Origin: Oxytricha trifallax
Lineage: Eukaryota; Ciliophora; Spirotrichea; Sporadotrichida; Oxytrichidae
Assembly: GCA_000711775.1 (NCBI GenBank)
Contig: ARYC01017818.1
Span: 1 to 64,000 of the forward strand
Direction: 5' to 3'
Length of the DNA stretch: 64,000 bases
Shown: in pieces, positions 1-11,800 of the stretch
How positions within the stretch are numbered: the first letter of the stretch is position 1
Layout of the letters: each line of letters opens with the position of its first letter
Notes under the pieces: model-generated
What the model was told of the DNA's origin: nothing
What the model saw: the letters and a program-made list of their open reading frames with translations, nothing else
The model's database searches: none
Translations under genes and position numbers: made by a program

Positions 1-3000
1 GGAGCTCCCAGTTAAGAGAGTCTGGGTTAAATTCGAAATCCTTATCGCTTTATTGCATGAATCTAAAGAAGGGTCACGGGCAGGGAAGAATACTTACGTA
101 GAGGTGTAAAATGCATACAGTTCCTTCTCTCTACTCTTGAGAGAATCCGTCATGGTCCTATGCACAAGCTTTGTAATTTAAATTAGGCCATCTATCACCT
201 CTCTACCCATTGTATGTAGATTAGACTCTTTGGGGGCGTTGACAACAAAATTATAGAGCCCATTCATTTAGTAAATACAGTTTATCAAGCTTAAAGGACA
301 AACAGATCCTCTATCTGAATGTAGACACTCCTTTGCATATTATTAAAAGATCGAGTCTAAATAAGGGGTTAAAATGTTATAACTTACTGCACTTATCAAC
401 GACTTGATGTTCAAGGTCATAAACATATGGACCTATAGCCATGACTACGTAATCAAATGACTCGGTGAAATCACTGGTAGTCATATAATATTCACGCAGT
501 GAAGTGGGGAGATGGTCATAATTTCTATTTGCTGGAGCGTACTCATAGGTCAACCTTTTCACTTGGTTCTGAAGGTACCCAATGCCCCTTTGCAAGTCGA
601 TGACAGCCCTTTAAAAGCTTGTAAAGCAGTACCTTTAAGAAAGTTAAATTTAAAAGAAACTTACATAGAAAAGTATCTCACAAAGAACTCTCTGGCTCTG
701 TATTGGAAGTCTTAATACTAGCCTAAGGGACTTTGGGGAATTTCAACCTTTAGCTAGCAGGAATAGAAGCGAACCTCGAACACTTGCTTCACTCCAGTGT
801 AGAACTAGCCATCATCAGTAAAGTCTTTTGTTAAGATCTGGAAAGCCTCTTTCAGTTGGCTATCTTTAGATTCAAAGCTTTTGGGTATAGTGATTGCCTT
901 CTTGTTGAAACTGTTTTTGATAACCAATTCATGGTTGGAGTTTTCCCGAATGACGCTAAAGATTGATAGAGGGATGAAAGTATACAGCTATCTGAAGATT
1001 AACTCTACAATGATGGAACCCCCATCTTGAAGGATTTTTGAAAAGGAGTCTTTGTTATTTGCGAACTGCTGGGTAAAGCTTGCCAATTCATAGAAGTGTT
1101 CGTTAGTGTAATCAGTCGAACCTATCAGTTTAACATCGTAGGCTTTAGAGGATTGATCAAAGACCAACCAGCTGAGGGCTTCTTTTGGAGTGGGAATTTG
1201 AAGGGGTTCAGGAAGAGATGGTTCACCACAATTTGAGGGGTAGCTTTGAAGAGGGCACAAAGCAGCATACAAAAGGATCTCCTCTCAACGTAGATTAGAC
1301 CGTCGCATAGCACGTTTGCAAGGTACATCACTTAGTCGAGATAGGGTGTTGAATGGGCTCGAGAAGTTTCCAAAGAACTAAAGTTCACTGTTGGGTTGAA
1401 TGAGTTGTAATTGTCTCTATACTGGAAGTCTCTAAACTTAATTTATACTGCACTGCATAAGTATTTGAAAGGGGAGAACATGAGCCTGCAGTGGGGGTTT
1501 AGAATAAAGGGAGAACCAGTGAAATTGTAATGTTCCTTTACTAAGCACTCAGCAACATAATTATAGCAATCGATGGCTTATTGAATCATAAATGGGAGTT
1601 AGAAGATCTCTGAGCTCCGCAAATCCTTAAAATGGTCTTTCACACACCATAAGCGAGTGAACAGCTAATGGTCTTCATTTCTGATCATAAAGGCATTTCT
1701 CTCTCTGGGTCTCTGTTCCTTCTTGGCACTGGAATTTGCACTTCTCGCCTTGTAGTCCAGCTCCTTTCTCATTGGGATGGTATGATGTAGGGCACTGTCA
1801 GGATCGATGGGGTTTCCCTATTCATCTACCAGCATTTCTTAGTTGTTCTCGTCCTCCTCCAAGTCGTTTGGATTTTGGTTTGGGGCGTTGACTCTGGAAG
1901 AATCTCTCTTTTATTACTTGTGTTTGTGTTCCTCGAAAAGATCTTCTGCGTCAGCCCGTTGAACTCTCTTCTTGGGGACCAGTCTTGATCGTGATCCTTC
2001 AGACACAGAAATTTGGTCTTGAGCATTAGTAGAGAAGCATGATGATCGCACAGCAGCTTTCTGTTTCTTGACAAGGCTCTTGTTTGCATAGCAGAAGTTG
2101 ACAGTAGAATTTCCATGACCAGCATCAAACGTTGTTGTGTAGAACTTGAGAAGATAGAAACTTGACAATGTCTTGTCTTATTCAAAGTCCTTTCTGAAAT
2201 CTTCAGCTAGTAGCTGAGCTCCTTCTTTGAAATCCTCATCTGTGAGGTTTTGGGGGATAGTTTCCTTGCAGAGATTTTTGTAGTCATCTACGAGTTAAAA
2301 TTCTTCAGCCGCCCAATCTGCGTCGTCCACCCCTGATGAGACTGGTTTGATGTATCCTTAGCTCATCATGACTTCAGTAGGATCACAATCAGATTGTCTG
2401 TACTTGATGGGGTCCTTCTAGCTGCTGAACTGTTGGCTGATAGGAGTGTTCGACCTGAAAGAGGTGTTCATCCTTGACTTATCAGGGTAAAACTCCATTT
2501 CTTCAGAGTCAGAATGATTGTTGTGGATGCTGCTCCTTCTGTAGTTGCTCTGGAGTCTCAGATTAGGTCCATAGCTTGTGTGCCTGTTCCTGGTATGGTC
2601 TGGAGTATGTGTGTTCCCCAAACTCTTCATGAAGGAGGTCTTCTTCTAAGAGGTAGTGTTTCTTTGGTGGAAGAAGTTGCTCTGTCTTTAGTGACCCTGC
2701 TTTGCATCATTGACATCATCGCTGGAAGAATCATTGGCAGCATCACCAGTAGCATTAACTTGAGTTTTACTCTTCGAGGAATTGATGCTCTTACTTCCAC
2801 TCTTCGGAGGTGGGCTTGAAGGTGAGGGGTTAGCTTGAGACTTAGAGGTCCTGATCTTTTTCAGTCTATCTTTCTCAGCTTTGTCAGAATCCTCGATAAG
2901 TTTTTAGATCTCATTGATAAAATCAGCATGTGAGGGATCGGCAAACTTGTTCATGAATTCTTCCATTAGTTCATCTTTTAACTCAAGGCCAGATAGATTA

Positions 3001-3535
3001 AAGACTCTGTTGACGAGGGAGTTGTTTATCTTCCCTTGTTTAAGATTGGGAAGATCAGACATGTTGTACATAGCTTCAAAGGATTGGCATGTTGCAGTGT
3101 AGAAGGTGCTCCCATTGCTTGAATTTGCATCGATTTTGATGTCATGCTGCATTTATCGAAGCCATTCACTCATCTTAGCACAGAACACTTTACCGTCTTC
3201 CAAAGTAAACTCAGAGTGAACCACGTTGTTGAGAGAGGAAGGATCAATAGTCTTGAAGACGAATGTGAAGAATGGCCTGTAGAATAGCTCCCTGAAATTC
3301 TGGCTGGCATCTTTGCACTAGATCAGCTTCTTCATGAACAATGTCACGTTGAATGGAATTCCTGATGCAAGAAACTCGAGGGCAGAGAGAGAACCTGAGA
3401 AGTTTTGCTTGGAGTTCTTGCAATGAAAGTTTATCTTGATGTAGTGAAGAAGCCGTTCAATTTACAAGTCTCCAAATGATCGTTCATGGATGAACTTAAG
3501 AATATCCAGGTTCGTGTGGGTGAATGAGAGAGTTC
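1..3535 (-). CDS. Large unknown gene, GC-richer than surroundings, multi-exon, runs off the left edge
   Basis: Reading leftward from 3535 with TAA/TAG as Gln, a long frame has no TGA over about 750 codons to about 1275. It then continues in a shifted frame and through three short introns with GTAAGT donors and TAG/AAG acceptors: 633-664, 357-387 and 63-97. The exon starts behind a CAACAG acceptor, so the 5' end lies elsewhere. The protein is hydrophilic, with a Ser/Asn/Pro-rich low-complexity middle (about 2400-2850) and more globular flanks. I recognise no domain. Base composition is clearly GC-richer than the AT-rich window and like the transposase gene to its right, so it may belong to the same germline-limited island. 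It could be a mobile-element accessory gene or a germline-restricted gene. The long open frame and regular introns make coding very likely. Confidence 0.7.
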
Positions 3536-3836
3536 CTGTTGGAAGCAAAAGTTAATCAACTGATTCATTTAAAATTATAAATATCCTATCAGATTCGGCT
3601 TAAATATTGTTTTGGTAATCTCAGAATGATTTGCATTGGTGTTTTGTTTAGACTTATTAGAGACCCTTATATTTTACTATTAAACATTAAAGTACTATTA
3701 TATGTTAACCCCAATAAGGAACAGCACTTAAAAGTTATCCTAGTAGCAGATCTAGCATGAATCATCCTCTATGAGCTAGTAATCATAGACCTCTTTCGCC
3801 CCCAAATCAATTCTGAACTATGGGTTTCTTAGTAAT

Positions 3837-6498
3837 CAGCAGTTCGAAGAGATCAAGACGAGCGCGCTGAAGCCATAGTCGAAGACTGTGCTCAAGTGGA
3901 CACCAGTGGTGCTGGGCACCAACTTCCCCTCCAACCCCAAACCAGTGAAGCTCACCTACACCTCAGACACCCTACTCAACAACGGGCAAGTGCCACCGTC
4001 GACGATGGGCATACTGGGTGGGCAAATCATACGACTGCCATTAGAGAACGTTGAGTGAGCAGTGTCATCGCTAGTCGATGTTGAAAGTTTGGCAACAGAT
4101 GACCAGCTGTGTTATGGCCTCGAGCAGTACCTTCGAATGATAAGAAAGCCATCGCAGTCTTCAACATAAAGAAACCCCAATGTGATGCCCAAGAACCTGC
4201 AGATCAAGTAGAGCGATGAGCTGTGGCAGGGTCTACAAGACTTCATGAAAGAGAAGGGTGGGAGTATCGATTTCCTGAATGGGGATCATTCAAACTATGA
4301 AGTAATGAAAGGATCAGCAAAGAACCCATACCTTAAACGCAGAGATGCCAAGCTGGCATTGAAAAAGATCTCAGTAGTACAGCACTACAAGGTGGAGGGC
4401 ATGAAGCCCAAGGACATTGCGCTTGAAATGGGTGTGGATCGACGATTTGTGTACAAGGCCATTGAGAAGTTCAAGTTGGAGGTGGAGCACCGAGTGCTCA
4501 ATCCGAAGCCAAAGCTGAAGAATGGGAGGAAGAATACGCGGAGCAATCCGCTGTTGCTGAAGGCGATTGTCATCGTGCTCTAGCAACAGGGCATCTACAA
4601 GTCACTGGCTGGCGCCTGCATCATAGCCTGCTTGAAATGCAAAGTAAAGATTAGGAATTCAAGAACCTCACAGTGCCTTGCGTTGCTACCCTCTTGAAAG
4701 TACTGAAGGAAGTTTCCACTTGAGATTCGGCAAAGCCCAGAACGCCAACGCGAAGTATAGAGACCCATCATTCAACGAGAAGCGGCTTTGGGTGTCCAGA
4801 CTGCTTGCGCAGCTATTCTTGGAGGATGCAGTGATCATATCAGTGGATGAATCAAACTTCAGGAGCGATTACCTGCTACAAAATAATGGAGTTTCAATTC
4901 AGCTGCCCTTCACAAGGAAAGTCGTGGGATCGACTCCTCCCTGACGCCTGCAGTAGGCAAGACCGAGGTCCTCGTCACCGACGATGTCATACAGTATGCT
5001 GAGATTCTGGCTGGCTACCCCAACAGAGAACCAAGTATGTCGACTGTGGCTGGGGTCAGAGCACAGGATCAAAGGAAGGGATCAGACATCACACTTTTGC
5101 AAAGCCAAGTTGCAATTCAAGATGAAGATCAACTGAACTTGAAAATCTGAGACCCCAAGCAATTCTGAGAACCAGCAGGTGAGTATTGCTATCGTTGCCT
5201 AACCGATTGAGTATAGTGTCGTCAGCAGCGCAAGATTGAGTAGTCAAGATGGGTAAGATTTCAACTCGAGTTAGGAGGACCAAGTTAGTAATAATGAACG
5301 ATTAGTGACTGGATCTGGAATTGTTCCATCGAAGATTCCAAGGCCAAACTCGAAATCGATCTTTGCAAAGTTGCGCAGGAAATCTTCCACCCAGGAACAG
5401 CATATCCTTGATAGCAGGGAGCAGAGCATAGCTGCCACCCCTGTCAAGTGCAGCCATAAATATAAGTATACTCAACTGTCACCTATCTTGGAAGCCCCAG
5501 AGGGCAGTGCTCAATACACATCTTTATAGAAGCGCTTCGACGCGATCAGAATATAGAGCTCCTCCAAGAAGCCTTCAAGCCTACCATAGACTCCTCTGAA
5601 ATCGGCTTCCACTCTCACTCCATTGGTTCAGAACCTAGCCAGCCTCCGGCTGTAGTCAACCCAACGTAAGGGCAGTGAGGTGACCAATGCAATAAGCCAT
5701 GACAACTGGACAGCCATTACACCCAGACGCTTGCAGCTGTCCAGCAGGGCAGTGAGCAGCAGTAAAGTCACAGTGAAGGAATAGGAAAGTAAGCTAAAGC
5801 TATATGATTTTATATTACTTTAGTTGATACCAGGTTAAGTCTACCCAACTAGTTGAATGACTAAGCACCTATAGTATACTCTGGCAACCTCGATGCTCAA
5901 CCATCGTAACATTATACTCCCATTGCAGCAGTCAGACACCAAGTCAGCCAGAGGTTGGGCACTTATGGCACCTTGGCTAGGAACCTTTCTATAACCAAGG
6001 AATCCACCAAGCGGCAGCAGTTCTCGATGAGCTTCGTGGCAGCAATCACTAAGGACCAACTGGTCTCCAGCCAAGTCATTGAGGGAGCCTTCGATGCCGT
6101 GCTGTTCGAGAACTTCCTCTACCACACCCTGCGCCAGATGCGCACCGAAAAGGACCTTGGCCTGAAGAAGATCGTGCTGCTCATGGACAACGCAGTCATT
6201 CACAAGTATTCAGAAGTGTTGGAGACTGCGAGGAAATTGAGGGTCACTGTCCTATTCAATGCAGAGTACTCACCCTAGCTCAATCCCATCGAGCAGCTGT
6301 TCTCATACATCAAGAGGCATCTGAGGCATGAGCAAGCAGACAGCAAGTAAGTGTACTTATCATAACAGTCTATAGGATTCTCTTGGTTAAGAGACTCTCC
6401 CAGATCCTTAAAAAGCCATGACCAAGAGTGATGTGAACAAGCTCTGGGCCTTCAGCGTCAAGCAGTGGTGTACCACCATCAGACATGGGTTCGTGTGA
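3837..6498 (+). CDS. Tc1/IS630-type DD34E transposase gene, GC-rich, interrupted
   Basis: An N-terminal helix-turn-helix region lies at about 4345-4480 (MKPKDIALEMGVDRRFVYKA). The first catalytic Asp is in ISVDESNF near 4850. The second is in LLMDNAVIHK near 6185, and 34 residues later comes the Glu of SPQLNPIEQLF near 6290, where the Q is a TAG. A 22-nt GTAAGT-CAG intron at 6347-6368 restores the frame to a C-terminal tail ending in TGA at 6496. Between the first Asp (about 4930) and the second-Asp block (about 5925) lie about 1 kb that do not fit the family. An in-frame TGA sits near 4055, with at least one slip near 4715. Known family role: cut-and-paste integration at TA-like targets. Inference: an autonomous element of a family other than TBE, probably degraded. 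Element ends were not found. Confidence 0.75.
4945..5925 (+). other. About 1-kb insertion inside the transposase domain, with coding-like stretches
   Basis: This lies between the first Asp block and the second Asp block of the transposase. Two stretches look coded in the Gln code: about 4949-5145 (contains VLVTDDVIQYAEILAGY) and about 5305-5850 (Ser/Gln/Lys-rich, no TGA). They are separated by several TGAs and a GTGAGT...ATAG intron-like piece near 5178-5217. The right edge ends in TTGCAG just before transposase sequence resumes, so the whole block could be read as one long intron. I recognise no domain. Alternatives are an IES, a nested element, or a lineage-specific insertion domain that has decayed. 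Confidence 0.4.
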
Positions 6499-6639
6499 GT
6501 CAACCATCAATGACGATGAGTGGAGTCGCAGGTGCTCTGGCACCAGCCAAGACAAGCATCAATAGCAGTTGAACAGTTGAATTAATTGATTAAATTTCTC
6601 TATTATATATCACGCTTTTAAGTTTAAGTTTAAACTAAT

Positions 6640-6845
6640 CATTCACCAAACCATTGAAACCTCTCTCACCTCCGCGCATTGAAGAGATCAAGTCCACCAA
6701 TACACCAAGGATGGCCCAACAGCTTGAGCTACCAATGATGGCACCGATGGATCAAGGATGGATCATTAGATTTTAGGATCTAGAAGATGAGAATGGGTTG
6801 CTGATTGGCCCCCAACTCAAGCCTATCGATGACGGATCGACATGA
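6640..6845 (+). CDS. Short GC-rich exon, unknown
   Basis: An open Gln-code stretch of about 65 codons ends in TGA at 6843-6845. It contains MAQQLELPMMAPMDQGW and an acidic segment DLEDENGLLIG. It sits right after the transposase gene with the same base composition and strand, so it is probably a second small gene or 3' exon of the same element. No family is recognised and the start is uncertain. Confidence 0.35.
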
Positions 6846-8888
6846 AGTGACCATACCAGATCAACACCAATTGACAGTGTCAAACGACCATGGTAATCAT
6901 AAAATCTTGCCAAACATCGAAATCAAGTACTTAGTTGCTCAAGAAAAATTGGGGTTTATACTATGATGCTGAACACTAAAATCAACAAAAGTCGTAGTAA
7001 TACACTCTCAATCAACACAGTGGTTCCTATAATTTGGTCATAATTAAATGTTTATTTTATTTCTTGAATTTCCTATTTTTACGTATTTTATCAATATCTT
7101 TATAAAATACCAATGCATTAAAATAGCTAATGAGTTTAAATGTTTATATACTTTTAAATTATTTGACATATTGATTCTTTCCTGTTTTTCCCTTCTTTCT
7201 TAGCCATTCTCCACATCTCCATCTTGAATCATCGAGAGATGTGGAAAAAATATCTTTTTAAATGAGTCAAAGTTCAATCCATTTCCATTATTTGATGTCT
7301 TGAACATTTGATATATAGTTAAAGTAATTCATACACATATACCAATATTTTAAATAATAGGTTGAACATATTAGTGAGGAAAAAGAAATCTTTGAATTCT
7401 TCGAGCGAAATATCGACTTTTTTGACTATCATAGAGTTCAAGAAGTCTTCTTCTTATATGCTTCCAATACCTGTAAAATTCATGGATGCGTATGCTTTGT
7501 CAGGGCCTTGTAAACATTTCTAAGTTATTTATTCTAATTTTTATTTATAAAAAACATTATGCCAAAATAGATTTTATTCTTTAAAGTTCTTTTCTTAAGA
7601 TTAGGAGTAACTAATTTTGGAAGTGCTTCTTACAAAAACTATTAAAATAATTAATGATTAACAAATAAAGTTTATTTTACTATCTCTTGAAAATTCTCTT
7701 TTTACTGTCAATTTTCTAGAATTTTTACTTCGTATTGTCCTTAACCAATGTATGAATATCTCTAATCTTATTCTCTATAGATTTTGTTATATCTACCGAC
7801 AAATAATCATTAAAAATTTTATAAATATAGTAATTTAATGATAATATTCTTACATTTATGTTGTGCTAAGGGGTATTAAGATTGCTACTGAGAATTATTT
7901 GCTTTAGTTTGTGACTGCGATTTGTTAAAACTTTTTCTAAAAATATTTGCATTATCTAAACCTAAATAATCAATTTTGTCTATGTAAATTCTTTTGGCTT
8001 ACACTAGTTATAATTTATACATTAAAATTATAGTGTTTTCATGATTTATAATAAATAAATTAATTATAAATTCCAATTAATTTATTAATAATTCAATTAT
8101 ATGTGAAGGGTTCTAGTGATCATTATATTCAACAAAAGATTTATATTATTTGCTCAAATCAGAGGTCAAGCCAGCTGGATGATGCTGCTAATTTCTTTAA
8201 TAATTTTAAGACAAAGTGCGTTTAGTTTGCTATTAGCTACTATAGTTGCTATTGTAAGATTTAGTATTAACTAAAATAGAATACTGAGTTTAAATTTAAA
8301 AATTTTGATATATGTTTTACAGCAATATTGAAGTTATTCATCATTAAGGCATTTTAAATAATATTTCTATTATTAGCTTGTTAGGAGATACTGCTTAATA
8401 GTGGCTGCATGCTATGCTATTTAGGGTTATTAGGGTTTGTGGAGCTGCTGCGATCCATCAAGATTTGCTTAGCATCTGAATACATTTTAATATAAGTTTA
8501 ATTTTACATAATTCCCTACAATAAATTTTAATACGTCACTTAAAATGTAACGATTGAAAATAAAGTAAAATATAGAAATCAATGTTATCATTAAATATAA
8601 ATTCTTTAAACAAGAATAATATTTATATATAATGGCTTTAAAATCTAAAAGTTTAACAAATTTTTAATTCTTACTGAACAGCTGTTGATCTTACTTTAAT
8701 AAGATATTTTATTAATTTATTTTAATCTCATTTCATAAATTAATATATTAATTTGGTATAATTGACAAGTAAGGATCAAATTCTAAAAATAAATAAGTTA
8801 GATTTAAAAAAAGAATTGAGCTTATTTTATGAAAAATTCATAAATTAGTTATAAATATTCTAGTTTTATAAATATAAAACGTAAATAA
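6846..8888. other. AT-rich non-genic stretch
   Basis: No convincing frame in either strand under the Gln code. A 9-bp stem (CCACATCTC / GAGATGTGG) lies near 7208-7242. Two slightly GC-richer patches at about 8160-8215 and 8400-8475 have no clear coding content. This is probably germline spacer plus the 5' flank of the next gene. Confidence 0.5.
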
Positions 8889-11800
8889 ATGGACAAATAT
8901 AGCTATGAATTTGACGAAGAACAGTCTCCATTATAAAAACATGCTTCAAATGATGGAATTTAGAGAAACAAAAAGGATGAACATGTAACTATTGATGAAA
9001 AGGCGAATAAAAATAATGAGGATTTTGAGAATAAATTTAATTTGAGACGGGGTGATGGATTGTCTGATTTTTTATCTGTAAAACGTTCATTCTACAATTT
9101 GCTAATAGATGTAAGTTTCATAAAAAATTTTTCAAGAAACTTGACGATAGAAATTAATCAACATTTAATAACTCTTAACTTAATATCTTCTATTTCTCTT
9201 CACAAATTGTCTAATCTCTCTCTCAACGTCTTGAGCTGCTTTTGCCTCTCCCAGTTCAGGTCCTTGATCTCTGCGCATTCTCCATCCTTTGATCTGAATT
9301 TCGATGCTTTCTTCATCAATGAATCCACAGTGTCCTGGGTGAGGGCGGCCTTGAATCTCTGCAGGAACTGAGTGGGGAGGTGGGGAGCGCTCTGCATGAG
9401 CATGGCCAGGTCCTTAGTGAATCTCTTTAGGGTGTTTTCTCTTCTTTGCCTTACCTTGCTTATTGACAGGGGGATCTGGTCTCTATCAGCAGCTGGTTCA
9501 TGACGTTGTCTACAGTCTCATTATTCTTGATTGGATCTTAGTTAGTGGGAGGCAATCAGAATGTCAAGCTCAGGAGAACTTCACATTGGAATTTTTCAAA
9601 TTGTTGAATTTTACAGAGAGCTAGTCGCAGGCGAATTCGAATGTTTTTAGCAAGCCACCATAATCGTATCGTACCTCGATCGAGAGAGCGCAGCCTGAGC
9701 TAGCGAGTTACAAAATACTGAGCAGGCAGCTGTTTACCAGACAAAAATTATTAAGGGTATACTTTTGCTGATGACGCCAGGTAGTTGGAATATTCAAAAT
9801 CACTCGACCCTCAGAATCCTCATAAGTCGACTCCTTGCAGTGAAAAGAATGTTATATCCGTATTGCTTTAAGACCTTGTAGAGTGCTGCCTCCAAACAAG
9901 CAGATTTGATTGTCATTGACTAGGGTGCCAAGAATCCTGATTTAGAATGGTTTATGATGATACACTTTAGCACTAGAGTAGTATAAATTTCACTAGGCGG
10001 AATGCACTAGAGCTTCGTGCTTTTGCAATGGTGTCTTGTGCCTTTGGCGAAAATGAGTATTCGGGATGCCAACTGGCATGGCGGCCCTGAGCCAACGTTA
10101 TCTGGACAGCAGGCTTTCTTGAGAGAATTGCTGGGACTCGCCCCCTGATCGCTTAAATTGAGTAATAGGTTGCGTTGTGCTCCTTCCCTACATATGGTGT
10201 GAACAACTAAGGCTGGAATCTTACCTTAGTAGAGGTGCTGAGACATCCGTGGTGGGATCCAAGAAATTTCCCATGGTTTAGTAATGTGTCGAATCATCGT
10301 GAGACCCTCCAATATGGCGCCCGCCATCTTCCCTCCCCATTTTCACAGTTGCATGCAAGGCCTCGTCCACTAGTGTCGAATAGGAGAGCGTGGAGCGCGT
10401 GCCGAGAATGCTACTCACCACGTGTCAGAAGGCCCCATGACTTCTGTTCGCCATCTGAATGTTGCTCAGGAGAATGCTCAGGCGCTGTTGGAAAGATGTC
10501 TTGGTGAGCAGGGGATCGTCGAACTCAAGATTGTCAAGCAAAAGATCCTCAGTTGGGTCCTCCGGCATTTCAGGGTCGTCTTGCTCGCATGGTGAGTTGT
10601 CAATATCGAGTAGTAGGGGGTTCATCTGTTGGATTCGTGTCTTTCTTAGGGATTCTAAAGTATTATTATAGAGGGGTAGCAGTTTATAATAATTAAATTG
10701 ATCATCTTGTCATTTTGGTAGCTTTAGTAAAATAGGCTCAACTACTACTACTACTACTACTACAGGATCCTCTAATTAATTACTAAAGCTACAAAATTTT
10801 TATAATAATTAAATCTATCTTAATTAATTTCTATCGTCACCCAAATCTTGTAAATAATAGCATTGGAGTTTATTTGGACCCATTGCAAACTCAAATTGAT
10901 GCTTAAATTGAAACAAGATTTAGATAATTAATGTGTTTTATTTTTCCACTCATCAATTGTAGTCATTATATTTATGATTCCAAAGAATGCAGTATGAATT
11001 TACGAAGCAGCTCAATGACTTCAAGGAAGAATCATTCTCTCGCCTAAAAGAAAAAGCAAGCAAAAAAACAATGAACAGTAACTATTAATTCGTGCTGGAA
11101 ACAGTTAAAGAATCAGACTTTAAAATCTCTCAGGTGCTTGGAAGCATAGATCTCTCGATCATTAAGAAAATATCACATAAAGCCGAGGCTACGGATTTGG
11201 AAAGCTTAGAGAAAAATAAGGCAGACATCTCAGCATTTTAAGAAATGCAGGAAAGAGTGTAGAAAATTGAAATGATCATGCATGAAGTCCTAAGCGGGGA
11301 TTGATGAATATGATGAAAATAAAGAGAGAACTTTGTATTACTTTTTTTTAAAATAAAATTCTTTCGATGATGATGTTGATTCTGAAGAACCTAAAAATTA
11401 AGTTAACAAAAGCAGTTAATATTCTAAGTGAGTTTCATAGTTTGCTTGCCTTAAAAGTAACGTGAAATATTTTCTTGACAGAAATGGACCATCAAGATTC
11501 AAAAGAGGTGACTTTCAGAGTAACGACAAAAACAGTGCAATCGATTAAGACCAACAAGAAATTTTTAGTAACAAAGACGATTAAGAAAAGCACAACAGAT
11601 CTTAGTCGATACACGATGATCATAAAATAGACATGAACTTGGAAGAAGATCAAAAGATTGAAGCGAACATTGATTTAGATTTGAAGATCCCGAATGAAAT
11701 GAAAATGAGAGAAAAATAGAACAGCACCACTATTCAAATCATATAAACATAAAAGTAAGCACTAGATAGTTTGGTTGATAGTAATTTGAAAACTCGCAAG

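Noticed and set aside
3700-6965. Possible terminal inverted repeats of the GC-rich transposase element (AACCCCAATAAGG near 3708 and ATTGGGGTTTATAC near 6949)
   Set aside because: Only about nine bases match, in a motif also present in TBE ends; not enough to call element termini.
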